NCBI GenBank assembly: GCA_021464245.1
Contig: JADCRB010000074.1
Location: forward strand, 356,544 to 420,543
Direction of reading: 5' to 3'
Source of the DNA: Carallia brachiata
Lineage: Eukaryota; Streptophyta; Magnoliopsida; Malpighiales; Rhizophoraceae
Length of the DNA: 64,000 nucleotides
The number at the start of each line of letters is the position of its first letter. Positions within the stretch are counted from its first letter, which is position 1. A model generated the notes under the pieces. The model worked only from the letters and a program-made list of their open reading frames with translations, was not told the DNA's origin and searched no databases. Below are positions 12,641 to 24,768 of the stretch, piece after piece. The position numbers and the translations under genes are program-made.

Positions 12641-13564
12641 AAAGAGGAAAATGAAGAAGAAAAGAAAGCAAAGGAAATAAAATGAGAAAACGATGCCGTC
12701 TGACTTGCACGTTACGACATATCTTCATTTTCTGTGTTTTTTTTTTATTTTGTTTTATTTTTATAAACAAGATATAATAACTGATATACTATTATACTAA
12801 CAACCATTTTTTTTAACAATAATTTTTTTTAACTCAAATTTAGTATATGCTTAATTTATATAATGAAATATAATCATTTACTTAAATTTACTTTTAATTG
12901 CAATTTTTTTTATTTTTAGAACTATAGGTCAAGATTTGTAGTAATTGTTTTTATTGATTACGGTCGTTAAGGGTTATTATATTTTTTGGTATTAGCTTAG
13001 GTCTTTTTATTGAAGAATTTCTTTGTGGGAGTGGGCCAATTATTAATTTTTTCAATTAATATAAAATAAAATCAATCGACTTTCAAATTATTAAAAGAGA
13101 TTGAATACAATTATTTTGTTATTTATTTTATTTATTTTTTTTAATATTAATTAAAACAAAAGTGAAAAACACAAATAATATCGTATAACAACTGTATATC
13201 AGTAACGATGAGATTAATAATTGGGAAAATAAAGTTTTATCTAAAAAAATAAAATCAAATTTGTTAATAAATAAGAATTCAATCAAATGTTTATAAAAAA
13301 AATAAAAAAATAAAAAAAAAAGAGAAATTGTACGAAGCGTCGTAAAACCCTGCAATTGTGAACCACTAAAGCCCTAATTGAGGCATCACCTATCGCCATT
13401 TATGGGTTTGCGCCTCCTCCATTAGCCGTCACGTCCACCGTTGTTTTCCGACTCCGCCGCCAGAAACTGTTGGCCGCCGCCGCTTCTGCAATAGTATTTG
13501 CGTAGTAATTCTCCATTAGAGAACGATTTTGGTTGGAGGGCATCTCGTCCGGTGGCGTAGAGAA
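12641..13564. promoter_or_regulatory. Shared intergenic region between the divergent alpha-2 and helicase genes
   Basis: About 0.9 kb separates two head-to-head genes. Most is AT-rich with long T and A runs (12730-13330). A more GC-rich stretch at about 13330-13564 precedes the helicase start and probably includes its 5' UTR, with GCCGCCGCCGCTT near 13472. No TATA box could be assigned confidently to either side. Confidence 0.45.
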
Positions 13565-16500
13565 ATGGAGGAAAAACAGGAACAAAAGCAAGAACGAGAG
13601 CTACAAGAAGAAGAAGAAGAAGAAGAGGAAACGAGGTCGTTTAAGGATTTAGGGATATGCGAGCAGTTGGTGGAAGCTTGTGAGCATCTGGGGTGGCAAA
13701 TCCCTACAAAGATTCAAATCGAAGCCATCCCTCACGCCCTCCAAGGTTTTTTTCTTTTTCTTTTTCTTTTTCCTTTTTTTATTTAAATTTTAAATTATTT
13801 GGTTTTTAGGGTTATGAAAGAATTTGTACTTGTATTTGAAGGGAAATAATTGGCTTGATTTTCTTTTGTTTTTTTTTTTTTTGAAATCTTGATTGTGGTT
13901 GCATTGGCTGATAAGTAATAAAGAAAGCTATGGCGGCGGCTGTGGTGATTTGGGTTTGGGTTTTTGTAGGGAAAGACTTGATTGGTCTTGCGCAGACGGG
14001 TTCGGCAAGACTGGAGCTTTTGCTCTCCCCATATTGCAGGCACTGTTAGAAGCTTCTCAAAAGTCTGTACAAGCATTTTTCGCTTGTGTCCTCTCTCCTA
14101 CAAGGTTGTATGGTTTCTAATTTGTTTGTTTGCTTAATTATGTATGTACTTTATTAAAGTATACAAGTTTGTAGATATTGAGCTGCTTTTTTCTCTCGTT
14201 TTAAATTTTTGGGGTTGGATATATTTTATTTCTTGTATTATTTAAGGGAGCTGGCAATTCAGATAGCCGAGCAGTTCGAAGCTTTAGGATCTGGCATTGG
14301 TGTGCGGTGTGCAGTGGTATGTTCTTACTCCAAATATTACTTACTTGCGATACATAATTGCCTACCAGATTTCCGTGACAATATCATTGTGCCTAATAGT
14401 ACCGGTTGTGCCCAGGAATTTTCATCGCTAGTTTGTAAAAAGATGAGACCAATCAGGATTTCGTATGATTAGTTGACTGAAGGCATTGAGTTGGATATGC
14501 AACTTTTCTTTGTTAAATTGTTTTCTTGCTTTCGCATCCATAAAGGTGCTTGTATCGTTTCTGATACAGAATTGTAATATCCCATGTGGTCATAGGATTC
14601 AACTGGCATAAATACATGTGTTTTGATCTTGTGTGTCCACTGGTCCCTTTGAATTTTTAAATGCTGCCATTTGTACATGTGAGGTGCTTGTTTCTACTAT
14701 TTTCCGTCTGTTTCCCTGTGCTCTTCTGGTCCATCTCCCGGTAGTTTGTTTCCATCCTTATGGTATATGCTTTCTTGTTCCATCATGTATGATAAGGCAA
14801 ATTCTAATTTTTGATCTATATATATGTATTGTAAGTGCTTTTGCTTGGTATAACAGAAAATCTGTTTGTGAAACAAAAGCCCGATGGGCTGTGTTAGGCA
14901 CTAGAAAATTGTTGTTCTGGTCACAAGGTAATAGGGGCTGAATCGAAACATTAATTTATGCAACCTAATTGCTGACTACGAATCCATACATTGTTGAAAT
15001 TTGATTGTGTTGGTAACATTTTTCCTCTCTGTTCTTCTAGCTTGTTGGAGGGGTAGATATGGTGCAACAGGCTATTAACCTTGGGAAGAGACCACACATT
15101 GTTGTAAGTGTGTATGCCTGTAACCAACGGCATTGTGCCTGTCTGTTTGGATTTTGAAAGATCAGTTACATATTGTTTGAATAAAAGTTGTATGTCGTGA
15201 AAAAAAATAAATTAGGAACATCATGCCATGAATTAGATTAATCAATTTTTTCTTTTCTGGTTTTAGGTTGCAACTCCTGGACGCCTTGTGGATCATTTGT
15301 CAAACACAAAAGGCTTTTCTCTTCGCACGTTAAAATACTGGTATTATTCTTTTAACTGATTGAAGTTATTGGATTTTGTGGGTTCTTCCTCTGTGTGCTT
15401 GTTTTCCTTCTTACCTGTCAGATTAGAGTTGAGGCTGACATTTTTGTCGTATGTGGTAATGAATTATTGGAATATGCAACAACTCTATATGCGTAACTGC
15501 TATATCTTCTTTTCTTGAAGTATACTAGCTGTTCCAATCTTATAGCTTGAGATCCACGAGGGGAGTATGATACCATAATCTGCTATTTTTCCATTTAGAT
15601 AGCAAATGAACATTACACATTTTGATTTCTAATTGTCAAAGTAAAAAAATTCAAAGAGCAATTTGCTATGAGAATAACATTTACAGTTGTAGAGGCATTG
15701 AGGCATAAGCACTAGACATGGGAATCCCTTTGATAATTTTCTTGGCTGTTAATGGAATTTGTTCATGACCAGGTTGAAGTATGCCGAAATAGAAGGGTTA
15801 ATGTTAGTATGTTACTCATTATCAGTGTTTATGTTTAGTAGTCGTTTATAATCTGGATTTTGGGCAGGTCTTAGATGAGGCAGACAGGTTGTTGAATGAG
15901 GACTTTGAGAAATCACTTGATGAAATTTTAAAGGTTATCCCACGGGAACGGAGAACATATTTATTTTCTGCAACTATGACAAAAAAGGTTTGTAGATGAC
16001 ATATGCATTACATTGTGGCAAAGAATTCTGATACAGAGTAGATGCTGGTACCTCGCACTTTCGAAATGCATAGTGGAGTTACATTTTTTTTTTTTTTTCA
16101 CTCTTCAGAAATTTTTGTTTATTTATTGTTAGTGTTATTTTTTAATATTGAATGGTAATAAGGAACTCTATTAATGTAGCGAGCTTTTCAAACCGGGGAC
16201 ATCTTTTTGAATGATATATGTGAATCAGGTTGATTGAGAATAGACCTAGGGGCAGAGAGAATGAGATGGAAAGAATCTTTGTCTTGAATTAGCAGTCCAA
16301 GCTTATGTGCTTTATAGATAAGTTCAAAAAGGAAGGAAAAAAAAAATGCAAAAAGGAGAAGTGAAATGAAAGGTTATTAATTTGAGAAATGAAGAATAAT
16401 ATCCAAATGGGTTGAAAGCAGCGTAAAAAGAATATTGTTGGTGTATTCTGAAAGTCTGACCAGGGTTTTCCCTTGCATTTCCAGGTGAGGAAGCTCCAGA

Positions 16501-19361
16501 GGGCTTGTTTAAGAAATCCTGTGAAGGTATGAGAATACTCTTTCTACCCATCTTTCATTTTCCAATAAATTTCTTGCGCACTGCTGACATATTCTAGTCT
16601 GTTAACTCTTTCAGATAGAAGCAGCATCTAAATATTCCACTGTTGATACACTGAAACAGCAATATCGCTTCTTCCGGCTAAGTATAAGGTTTTCCTCTAT
16701 TTCTCTTGTTTCTCTGTTTCCTTAGATGTCTAAAACTTTTTCTTTAAGAAAAAGGTAAAAGTTGTTTCTGCACTTCTATATATGTTTAACTGAGAAAAGG
16801 AAGGAAAAAAGAAAAGAGCTATGATTGCAATTGACAGTAAGATATTCCGTATTTAAATTTATGGTCTTAACTTTTTACATAAGACTTATTGTGTTTCATT
16901 GGAGTCCACTGAACAAGTTAAGATTCGTATCTCTGAGGAAGTATGTGCAGCCTTTATAGCATGGGTTTCCGAATTGTTGTTTATAAGACCTTTATAACAG
17001 AAACAAGAAGGATGTTATTAAGCAACTGTCATAGTCAATTACTGACTTTCAATGGAATTTCAATGAGAAGCTGCGGGCTTTGAATTTGAGAAGGATGTGT
17101 TATAGTTGGTTTAGTGTATAGCAATTTTTCTTTTTTTCCACTTCTTAACATTTTGGCATTTGAATCAATAATATTGAAAGGGGTGACTGCTTCTGGATAT
17201 TCCTTGTAGGAAAGAGGAGAGCCTAATGCCCTGCATATATGATCAACGTTGAAAATTTGTTACATATATCCAAATGTCTTGAGGAGAGAAAGTGCTCAAA
17301 AATTTACTTTGCCAATGAGTGAAGCATATTTTAGTACTTCAAGGTGCTACCATATGGTGTGATCACAAACATTAAAGTCATCACATTATTTATTGAATGA
17401 AAGACAATAATTTGTCATTCATATGCAAAATTTGTTTGAGCTTATTCTGGATTCTGGGTGCAAAAAAAAAAAAAGGCTGTTTTGTGCTTCACAGCTCTCT
17501 TCAATTAGCTTGATTTTTCTGTCATTGCAGGATTGCTATCTTGTATACATTTTGACAGAGATGTCTGGAAGCACTTCAATGGTTTTTACTCGGACATGCG
17601 ATGCAACTCTCTTTTTAGCTTTAGTTCTTCGGAATCTTGGTCTGAGGGCAATTCCTATTAATGGCCATTTGAGTCAGGTATGTCCAATTTAGTCAAACTA
17701 AAAGAGCTTTATTTTAACGTATAGTCAGGCTCCAGATTTCTTCATTTGGTTATTGCAATTGCCCCTCATTTTCTTTGTCAATGTTTGTGACAGTCAAAGA
17801 GACTTGGGGCCTTAAATAAATTCAAGGCTGGAGAGTGCAGTATTCTTATATGCACCGACGTTGCAAGTAGAGGACTGGATATTCCTTCTGTCGATATGGT
17901 CATTAATTATGATATCCCCACAAACTCCAAGGTTAGGCCTGTTTCTTTTGTTTACTTTTTGTAAAAGTAGACTAGTATGTCTTGACACACTTTGTGATCT
18001 ACATTTTTTATCTATCTGCCGATTTTTCTATGAACTAAGTGTAGCTCAGGACTGACAAAATATCTAACTTGGCAGATTATAATATTGGGTAATACAACAG
18101 CCACACAGGCTTAGCATTTTTAACACTGGAGCAACAGAAATATTTGAGTATATGGAGTAGTATATGATTAACGCATGGCTTTCATCTTTTCTTTATTGCA
18201 TGATACCAGTTAATAGATCATACTTGCTCGTTAACTTTCTGGTCCATAATCTCAATCTTGGAAATTGAGCGTTATACATTCACGTTTATATACCAAGTAT
18301 CTGTCTTATTGTGGAGGGATTGCAGGATTACATCCATCGTGTTGGAAGAACAGCTCGTGCAGGAAGATCTGGCGTTGCAATCTCTCTAGTGAACCAGTAT
18401 GAACTGGAATGGTACTTACAGATTGAGAAGCTTATCGGTAGGTCAAACATTATGTTGTTTCTAGGATGCATCTTGGAAAAATCACATTTGTGGATGTGGA
18501 CTAAACATTTCCTGTGTTCCAGGGAAAAAGTTGCCTGAATTCCCTGCACAGGAGGAGGAGGTCTTGCTACTGCTAGAGCGTGTATCAGAAGCCAAAAGAA
18601 TAGCCCACATGGTATTAATTTTCTTAAGCTAACATTTTTAGTTGTCCTTTATTTGTCTGTTTTGGATTGATGAATAGGAGCTTTTGTGTTGTTAAGATTC
18701 AAGAGAGCTGAAATCATTTGCTTAGTTTTTCGTAGTTTTATTTCCATGTGCTTTTCCACTCTTTTTCCCCTTTGGAAACAGCTTCCTGAGTGGGGACATG
18801 TTTGGTCCAGCTCCCTATTGGTTTTTGATGCTCGGGGATTTTCAGTTTGGTTTCTTGGTTAAGAAAATAGAAAATTAGGAAGATGGAAAAAAGCCAGTGT
18901 ATTGTTAAATTTTTTTCCATGTGTTTTCTTCTTGTTAATGCAGTTTCTTCATCGTGCTGCATGTGCCATTTTTATTGCTTCATCGTTGCATTTTCTGTTT
19001 GGTTTCATGGTTCTGAACCGATGGTGACTGGTTGTGGAAACATTGCCCGGTTTCACTTTTCGGGTTCATCTTGGTCCTTTTCCCCCTTTCTGTTCTTTTT
19101 TCTTTCATGTTGCTACTGATGCTGCTACGGCCATGGTTATTGTCATCAGAGTCAGTATTGGTCTTAGGTCTGCTGCTATTTATATCAGACAGTTATTTCT
19201 ATGTTCTTTTTCTTCTACTTGTGTTGTTGAATATGGGAATTCTGCAGAAAATCAAAGAAACTGGAGGCAAGAAAAGGAAGGGAGGAGGAGATGGCGAAGA
19301 AGATATTGGGAAGTACTTGGGCATAAAGGATAAAAAGTTTAAGAAGTTGAGGAAAAAATAA
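13565..19361 (+). CDS. RH10: DEAD-box ATP-dependent RNA helicase, DDX47/Rrp3/RH10 group, with three apparent frame breaks
   Basis: Thirteen exons: 13565-13745, 13970-14104, 14247-14316, 15041-15103, 15267-15340, 15868-15987, 16485-16526, 16615-16688, 17531-17677, 17794-17931, 18326-18437, 18523-18611, 19248-19361. The product (about 453 residues, close to Arabidopsis RH10) has an acidic N-terminus, Q motif ([14 protein letters not shown]), Walker A region, [34 protein letters not shown] and a lysine-rich C-terminal tail. The orthologous group acts in nucleolar pre-rRNA processing. Three exons are each one base short: at about 14003-14006 in the Walker A codons, at 15338-15340 just before VLDEAD, and at about 16670-16674 before PAKYK. 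All splice sites are canonical and every other exon is in phase. It is either an intact gene with sequence errors or a recent pseudogene. The symbol is by resemblance. Confidence 0.9.
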
Positions 19362-21101
19362 GATTGGCAACTTGAGTGCAGATTAACATGGATTGACTAT
19401 CACAGCATTGTCTATTGATTACAACATGGCCGGATGATCCAACAATGGCAGCAAGAGCACATAGGCTCGAACCCAGAAAGGATCTTGGAAGATATGAAGT
19501 TTGGATGGCTGTCCACCACCGGACGTCCATCTCTTGCTTGAAGAATACATACATGTTCATCAAAGCGCGATGGGGCATTGTCAGTAACATTATTTGTATC
19601 AAATTTCTTTGTTTGGCCCAGGATTCCAAGCCAATTTCGCTTAGACATCAAAGACAGAGCCTTGAACGGTTTTGCTGTCCAAAAGATGACCGGTCAGAGA
19701 AACTGATTCGGATTAGGCGGCTTTGACATCGCTTGATTAAATTTTTCTCATTTTTGCTCTCTGCAACTGTTTTTTTTTGTTTTTTTTTTTCTTTTGGTCG
19801 TTGTCATTAATTGGTTCCAACTCTCGAATTGGGATTTAACGAAGCGATTCAACTATTATTGAGTGAAATTTGTTTAGTTGCTTCCTGCAAAGTTCTGTTT
19901 GGATGCGGAAAAGAAATAATTGACGAAACGTTACAAATAAATGTAGGAAACAATGGATGTAGTCACAAAAGTAAGGCTGCAGAATTATTAAACATACTTT
20001 GATCGACTAAATTTTTTAGCACTCAAGTTTTTAAGGACCAAAGCATCAAAAAATTAGTAAAAATTGAGGAACTTAATTTTTGACAAAAATATAATCTAAA
20101 ACCATGTAGAAAGGAATTTATCATAGATTGATTTCTTAGAATATAAAATTCTTTTACTTTATTTACATAGAATTTATTGTGTTAGAGAAAAGAAATAAAT
20201 TGTTGACCCATCGAGCGGTTGAAAGTCATTTTCTGAACATGTAAGGGTTGGTCCTGTTTTCAGTATTGGATACCATGCGACACGAAAGACCGCTCCCACA
20301 CACATTCTTACACCTCCGCAGTTCGTGGAAACTTTTGAAGTTTGTGATTTTTTTTTGAGATAGAAGTTTGTGATTTTTTTAGTTTTTTTATCAGAAAAAA
20401 ATTTATTACAAGTATATTGGTTATCGAATTTATAAGTTGAAATCAGAATAATTTTTATTTGAGAATGTCTCGTTTAACCTCCTCTAAAGGGACAGGCCTT
20501 TTATATTCAAAGAGACAGACTTTCTACTTGAATACCAATAAAGTTGATCGTAACTCCGTTGTAAGAAATTATAACAATTATCGAATTTAAAAATCATCAG
20601 AGTACTATAATCTTTAATCACTTCAGCGGTCATCTAGTCATTTACTAAAGAAGAGTACAAATACAAAAATTCAAAACTAAATCAAGTATAAACTATATCA
20701 ACTTACAGGTGAACTATAATTTGTAATTTTTCTTATTATCTTAATTGAATGGAATTCTCTTATAAAAAAAACTAAAACGTAGAGGCGTGTTACTAAACCA
20801 TCGAGTTTACACTTTATGACTTGATACTTCTCTTACTGCCGAACTACAATCCTCACAGTCCACTTTATTTTTCTACTTTCTGAAAAAGAAAAAAAAAAGC
20901 TTTGAGCTTTCACCATATAACATAATATATTATATTATTGTTTCTTTTCTAAACCAACACATTCACCCCGTTAAAAATCTTGGTTCTTTACCCAATTCAG
21001 CTGGTAGTTTATTATGTGATTTTTTGCTTCAACTGTTGCTTAGACGTCGAGACTCATTGGCCATTTTTTTTTTTCTTTAATCCAAAAATTACTTCATTGA
21101 C
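19362..21101. other. 3' flank of the helicase gene and upstream region of the mTERF gene
   Basis: The first 400 bases are probably 3' UTR. From 19750 to 21060 the sequence is AT-rich, with no supported gene, no clear transposon ends and only short open frames. An AT-alternating stretch near 20915-20940 could contribute to the mTERF promoter, but no element is assigned. Confidence 0.4.
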
Positions 21102-22256
21102 ATGAGAACAAGGCCTCGTTCTTTAATTGAATTCAGTTTTCTATTCGTTGCATCTCCAAGAAGTTTGTGTTTCCGCAAAACCCCATTTGTTGAATCCTCT
21201 CTGCTGCTGGCCGTTCCATCAACGGCCGCCACCTGTTCGACGTTATGCCAAACCCACTTTGAAGATTGTTTTGAGGAAGCCACAGAGCAGCCAAAGGACT
21301 CTATGGAAATTTTCAGGAGATGGGGTTGTAGCGAAAATGATATAACGAAGCTGCTTGCTCGTCGCCCTTCGTTGCGCAATGCTTATCTTACTGGTCTTCA
21401 CTCCAAACTGGGGTTACTTCAGGACTTGGGTATCACGCCCAATGATCTTGTTAAGATCGTTAATTGTCGTCCTAGATTACTGAGCTGTTGTATTAGTAAG
21501 TGTTTCGAAGAGCGGACAGAGTATTTGATGACATTGTTTGGATCAGGGGAGCTGCTTCGGAAGGCGATTATCCGAAACCCTTCACTCCTAACCTACGACC
21601 TCCACAATACAGTTAAACCTGTCATTGCCTTGTATGAACAAATGGGTGTTAGAAGAGAGGACTTGATCACTATGATCTTGTCACGACCAACTTTAATTCC
21701 TCGAACGTCATTTAACGATGAGAAGATGGAGTACATACTTAAAGCAGGAGTTCCTAAAGATTCAAAGTTGTATAAATACATAGTTACCATTGTTGGCGTA
21801 TCAAGAGTTGAGACTATACGTCTGAAAGTAGCAACCTTTGAGAAGTGGTTTACAGAGGAGGAAGTTTGGAGTCTTTTTGGTCGTTGTCCTATATTGTTGA
21901 CATTATCAATTGACAAGGTTCAAAGGAATATGACATTTGTCGTGGGTGTTATGAAGCTCCCTGCAAATGTGGTCCTTAAGTATCCATTTTTGTTGTCCAC
22001 CAATCTGGAGGCTGTATTGAAGCCCCGGGTATTTCTTGCTGCGAAGATTGATGACATGAATCTTTGCCCGAGAATTAAAGGACCTTCGATGTTAACAGCA
22101 TTGAGGATGACAGAAAAGAGGTTCTTGAAGGCATTCATTTCATGCCACCCAAAGGGTGTTGTTGAAGAGTTGTTGGAATTCTATGGAAATGCAAAAGGCA
22201 TTAAGCGATTGGCCGAAGCCTCAAAGAAAAACTTACATCAAGGATTCCCTTTCTGA
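21102..22256 (+). CDS. mTERF family protein (organelle transcription/RNA factor)
   Basis: An intronless 384-residue protein. The first 30-40 residues are basic and hydroxylated with almost no acidic residues (MRTRPRSLIEFSF onwards), as in a mitochondrial targeting peptide. The body is a series of about 30-residue mTERF motifs with recurrent P-x-L/I-L segments: RRPSLRNA, CRPRLLSC, RNPSLLTYDL, SRPTLIPR, RCPILLTLSID and KYPFLLSTNLE. Plant mTERF proteins of this size form an expanded clade of helical-repeat nucleic-acid-binding proteins controlling organelle transcription, splicing or translation. The start at 21102 is the first ATG of the frame and gives a sensible presequence. No frame break is seen. 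The exact paralogue and target are not identifiable. Confidence 0.9.
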   Translation: MRTRPRSLIEFSFLFVASPRSLCFRKTPFVESSLLLAVPSTAATCSTLCQTHFEDCFEEATEQPKDSMEIFRRWGCSENDITKLLARRPSLRNAYLTGLHSKLGLLQDLGITPNDLVKIVNCRPRLLSCCISKCFEERTEYLMTLFGSGELLRKAIIRNPSLLTYDLHNTVKPVIALYEQMGVRREDLITMILSRPTLIPRTSFNDEKMEYILKAGVPKDSKLYKYIVTIVGVSRVETIRLKVATFEKWFTEEEVWSLFGRCPILLTLSIDKVQRNMTFVVGVMKLPANVVLKYPFLLSTNLEAVLKPRVFLAAKIDDMNLCPRIKGPSMLTALRMTEKRFLKAFISCHPKGVVEELLEFYGNAKGIKRLAEASKKNLHQGFPF

Positions 22257-24464
22257 TAACCCTCGTCTGCAGGTGATCATTGATTTCCATAACAATGTTT
22301 TTTAATTTCGTTGTATCTTTTTTTTTCCTGATATCTTAATATTATGCTATAATTTCGAAGAGAGATTTGCGCAAAGCAATATATACCATGCATTCTTGTG
22401 TTCTGATGATTTTGAAGCTATCGTTTTGTGCCTTTGGTGCCTGATTTCTTTTCCTCTCACATGAACAATGATCAGTATTGCAGAAGTGTCTCACATTGAG
22501 TCAATTTTCTCCAAGTATTGGACATTTGAGATTGCCATATAACAAATTCTTATTTTTATGTTCAAGCCAGTTTCTCGAGAACTGGAAATTCTGGTTGTTG
22601 TGCACAGCCCACGTTGGGTACTTCCACCTCTGCTATGTCCTACCTAGCAAAGGCCAACTCTTTTAGCTTACTCTGGTGGTTGTTTGATGGATGGGCTTTT
22701 GTGAACAAGAATCAATATATACCCTTAACAGCTCTAGATGCCTCAGTGACACAGAAAAAATGAAGATTTTATTGTAGAAAGGTTTCTCAGTGAATAGTTG
22801 GGATCAAGTAATTTTAAGAAATATTGGTATATTCTTATCTCATATTGATTTGTTGCTGAGAAACCAGTTGCTAGACTTTTTAACGTTTTGTCGATTTTAT
22901 CAAAGATTCTTTAGTGAAGGCTTAAAGGCATCTCTTTTTTTTTTTTTTTTTCCAACCAAAAAAAAAATCATTACAAGGACGTCGATTATCAGATTTGCGG
23001 ATCGAGAACTAAATAACCTCCATTTGTATGTCACATTTAACTCAACATATAAGAAGGAGCCTACCACCCGAGGGCTGTTGGGTCCGAGCAGGCCTCTCTT
23101 AAGTCGATCATGGTGATTGTTGAATCTGAAATCAGCAGCGCATAGTCAATAGTCAAACTAGATAAATTCGGAGATCAAAACCTCCAAGCGCTGTCACAAA
23201 AACTCAAATTCAAGTAATTAATGAGAGAAGTACACCAGATTACCATCAAATTACCATTTCAAATAGTTAATGGCATCTTAGTGGAAATAATCCAGTCTTA
23301 TGAATTGTCATAATCACTTCTGAGCTAAGTGAGAAAAGAAAAAGCTTCATTCCTACAGCGAATCTTGTTAAAATGTGATTCCGTTAGGAATGCAAGATCT
23401 CAGTTATTTCATTTGCCATACAATGCTAAGCTTACTCAAACCATCGACTGCCAAACAATTTTATTGCAGCTCTCTCCTATTAACTTCAGCCACATGAATG
23501 ACTCAAGGTATAAACTGTAGAAATCAAAGGCATGTGCATAAGAAGTGGTAGAATCACACAAAGTAATGATGGGATTGGAGATTTGAACCATTAGAACTTG
23601 ATTGTGTAAATCCTGAGTTCATGCAACCATCACACAAAGTTGAATCCTTAATGAGACTTAGGCAATAGCATATTGATGTAGATTTAATACATACATGCCA
23701 ATTTGAGTTAGCCTCTTCTAAAACCTAGAGTTATTGACTTTTGGAGTGACCTGAATTCTGAAAGTAATGGCAATAAAATCTTACAGAAAAGAGTTTGACT
23801 ACACAGATATATTTAGTGAAACATATGAAAGGCATGCAGTTAATACAACTGAATCTAACTGTTTGTTTATTTTTTATTTTTTTAAATTTAATATAATTTT
23901 TACGATCAAATGGTTCAAATTACTGCATATCTACCATATATTTACATGTCCGTTATGTTTCTACCTATGTGTGCTTATTAAGCATTTTCGTACAGAAAAA
24001 GCACAGAGTGCTTAGTTTCACCATTAATTGAAATTAAAAACAATAGAAACTTAATCTTCAGATCCATTAACCATAATTAGTTGATATAAAGAAATGGGTG
24101 CATTATAAACGCACCATCTAGACCCAACTTTCGGCAGGGAGGCAAGGTCCTAACCCTACATGATTGGAAGTTTAACGTGAGAGCAATATTATGTAGATAT
24201 ATTTAGTGTAGTATAAAAAAAAAATTTAATTTAATAATTTATTTATTTATTTTTTTAAAATTTAATATAATTTTTACTGTTCAATAATTTTAATTTTACG
24301 TATTAATTTTGTTTCTCCTCACGTGTATGCTATGCTATATAATTTTTCTGTTGATGTAATTAGTGTTCCTCTATGATGTGTCAAATTTTAGCGGCAGTTG
24401 CGAAGAGAAATCATAAAAGAAATGAAGGGTTAATGATTACAATTTGGAATAAATTAGGGAGACT

Positions 24465-24483
24465 GGGGGGGGGGGGGGGGGGG
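24465..24483. repeat. G19 homopolymer
   Basis: Nineteen consecutive G residues followed by CGAGG, in otherwise AT-rich DNA. G-runs of this length are rare in plant nuclear DNA and hard to sequence, so the exact length is uncertain. Confidence 0.9.
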
Positions 24484-24594
24484 CGAGGTGATGTGGCGGG
24501 CATCGACCCAATGTGGGTATTGCATTTTTTGTCTGAAAAAATATGGTGTGCATATAATTAAGAAATGAAAAAAAATCTAACTAGCATATGTGAA

Positions 24595-24768
24595 TGGTCG
24601 ATTTAAACATTCAAAACGGTGATAGGTCTAGGTCCAAAGAATAAAACGTGATGAATTGATTGATATTGTGGTAAAAGATAGGCGATAATATGAAGGGTCG
24701 ATTTAAATGTTAAGAACAGTGAAAGGTCTAAGTCCAAAAAAGAATAAAATGTGGTGAGTCAATTAGAA
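24595..24768. repeat. Two-copy tandem duplication, period about 100 bp
   Basis: GGTCGATTTAAA is followed by AGGTCTARGTCCAAA, AATAAAAYGTGRTGA and a TTGA/TCAAT block in both 24595-24662 and 24697-24768. The copies differ by several substitutions and a few indels. No coding function is apparent. Confidence 0.7.

Noticed and set aside
22790..23116. 108-codon open frame downstream of the mTERF gene
   Set aside because: It spans T- and A-runs and shows no family signature; no evidence of expression signals.
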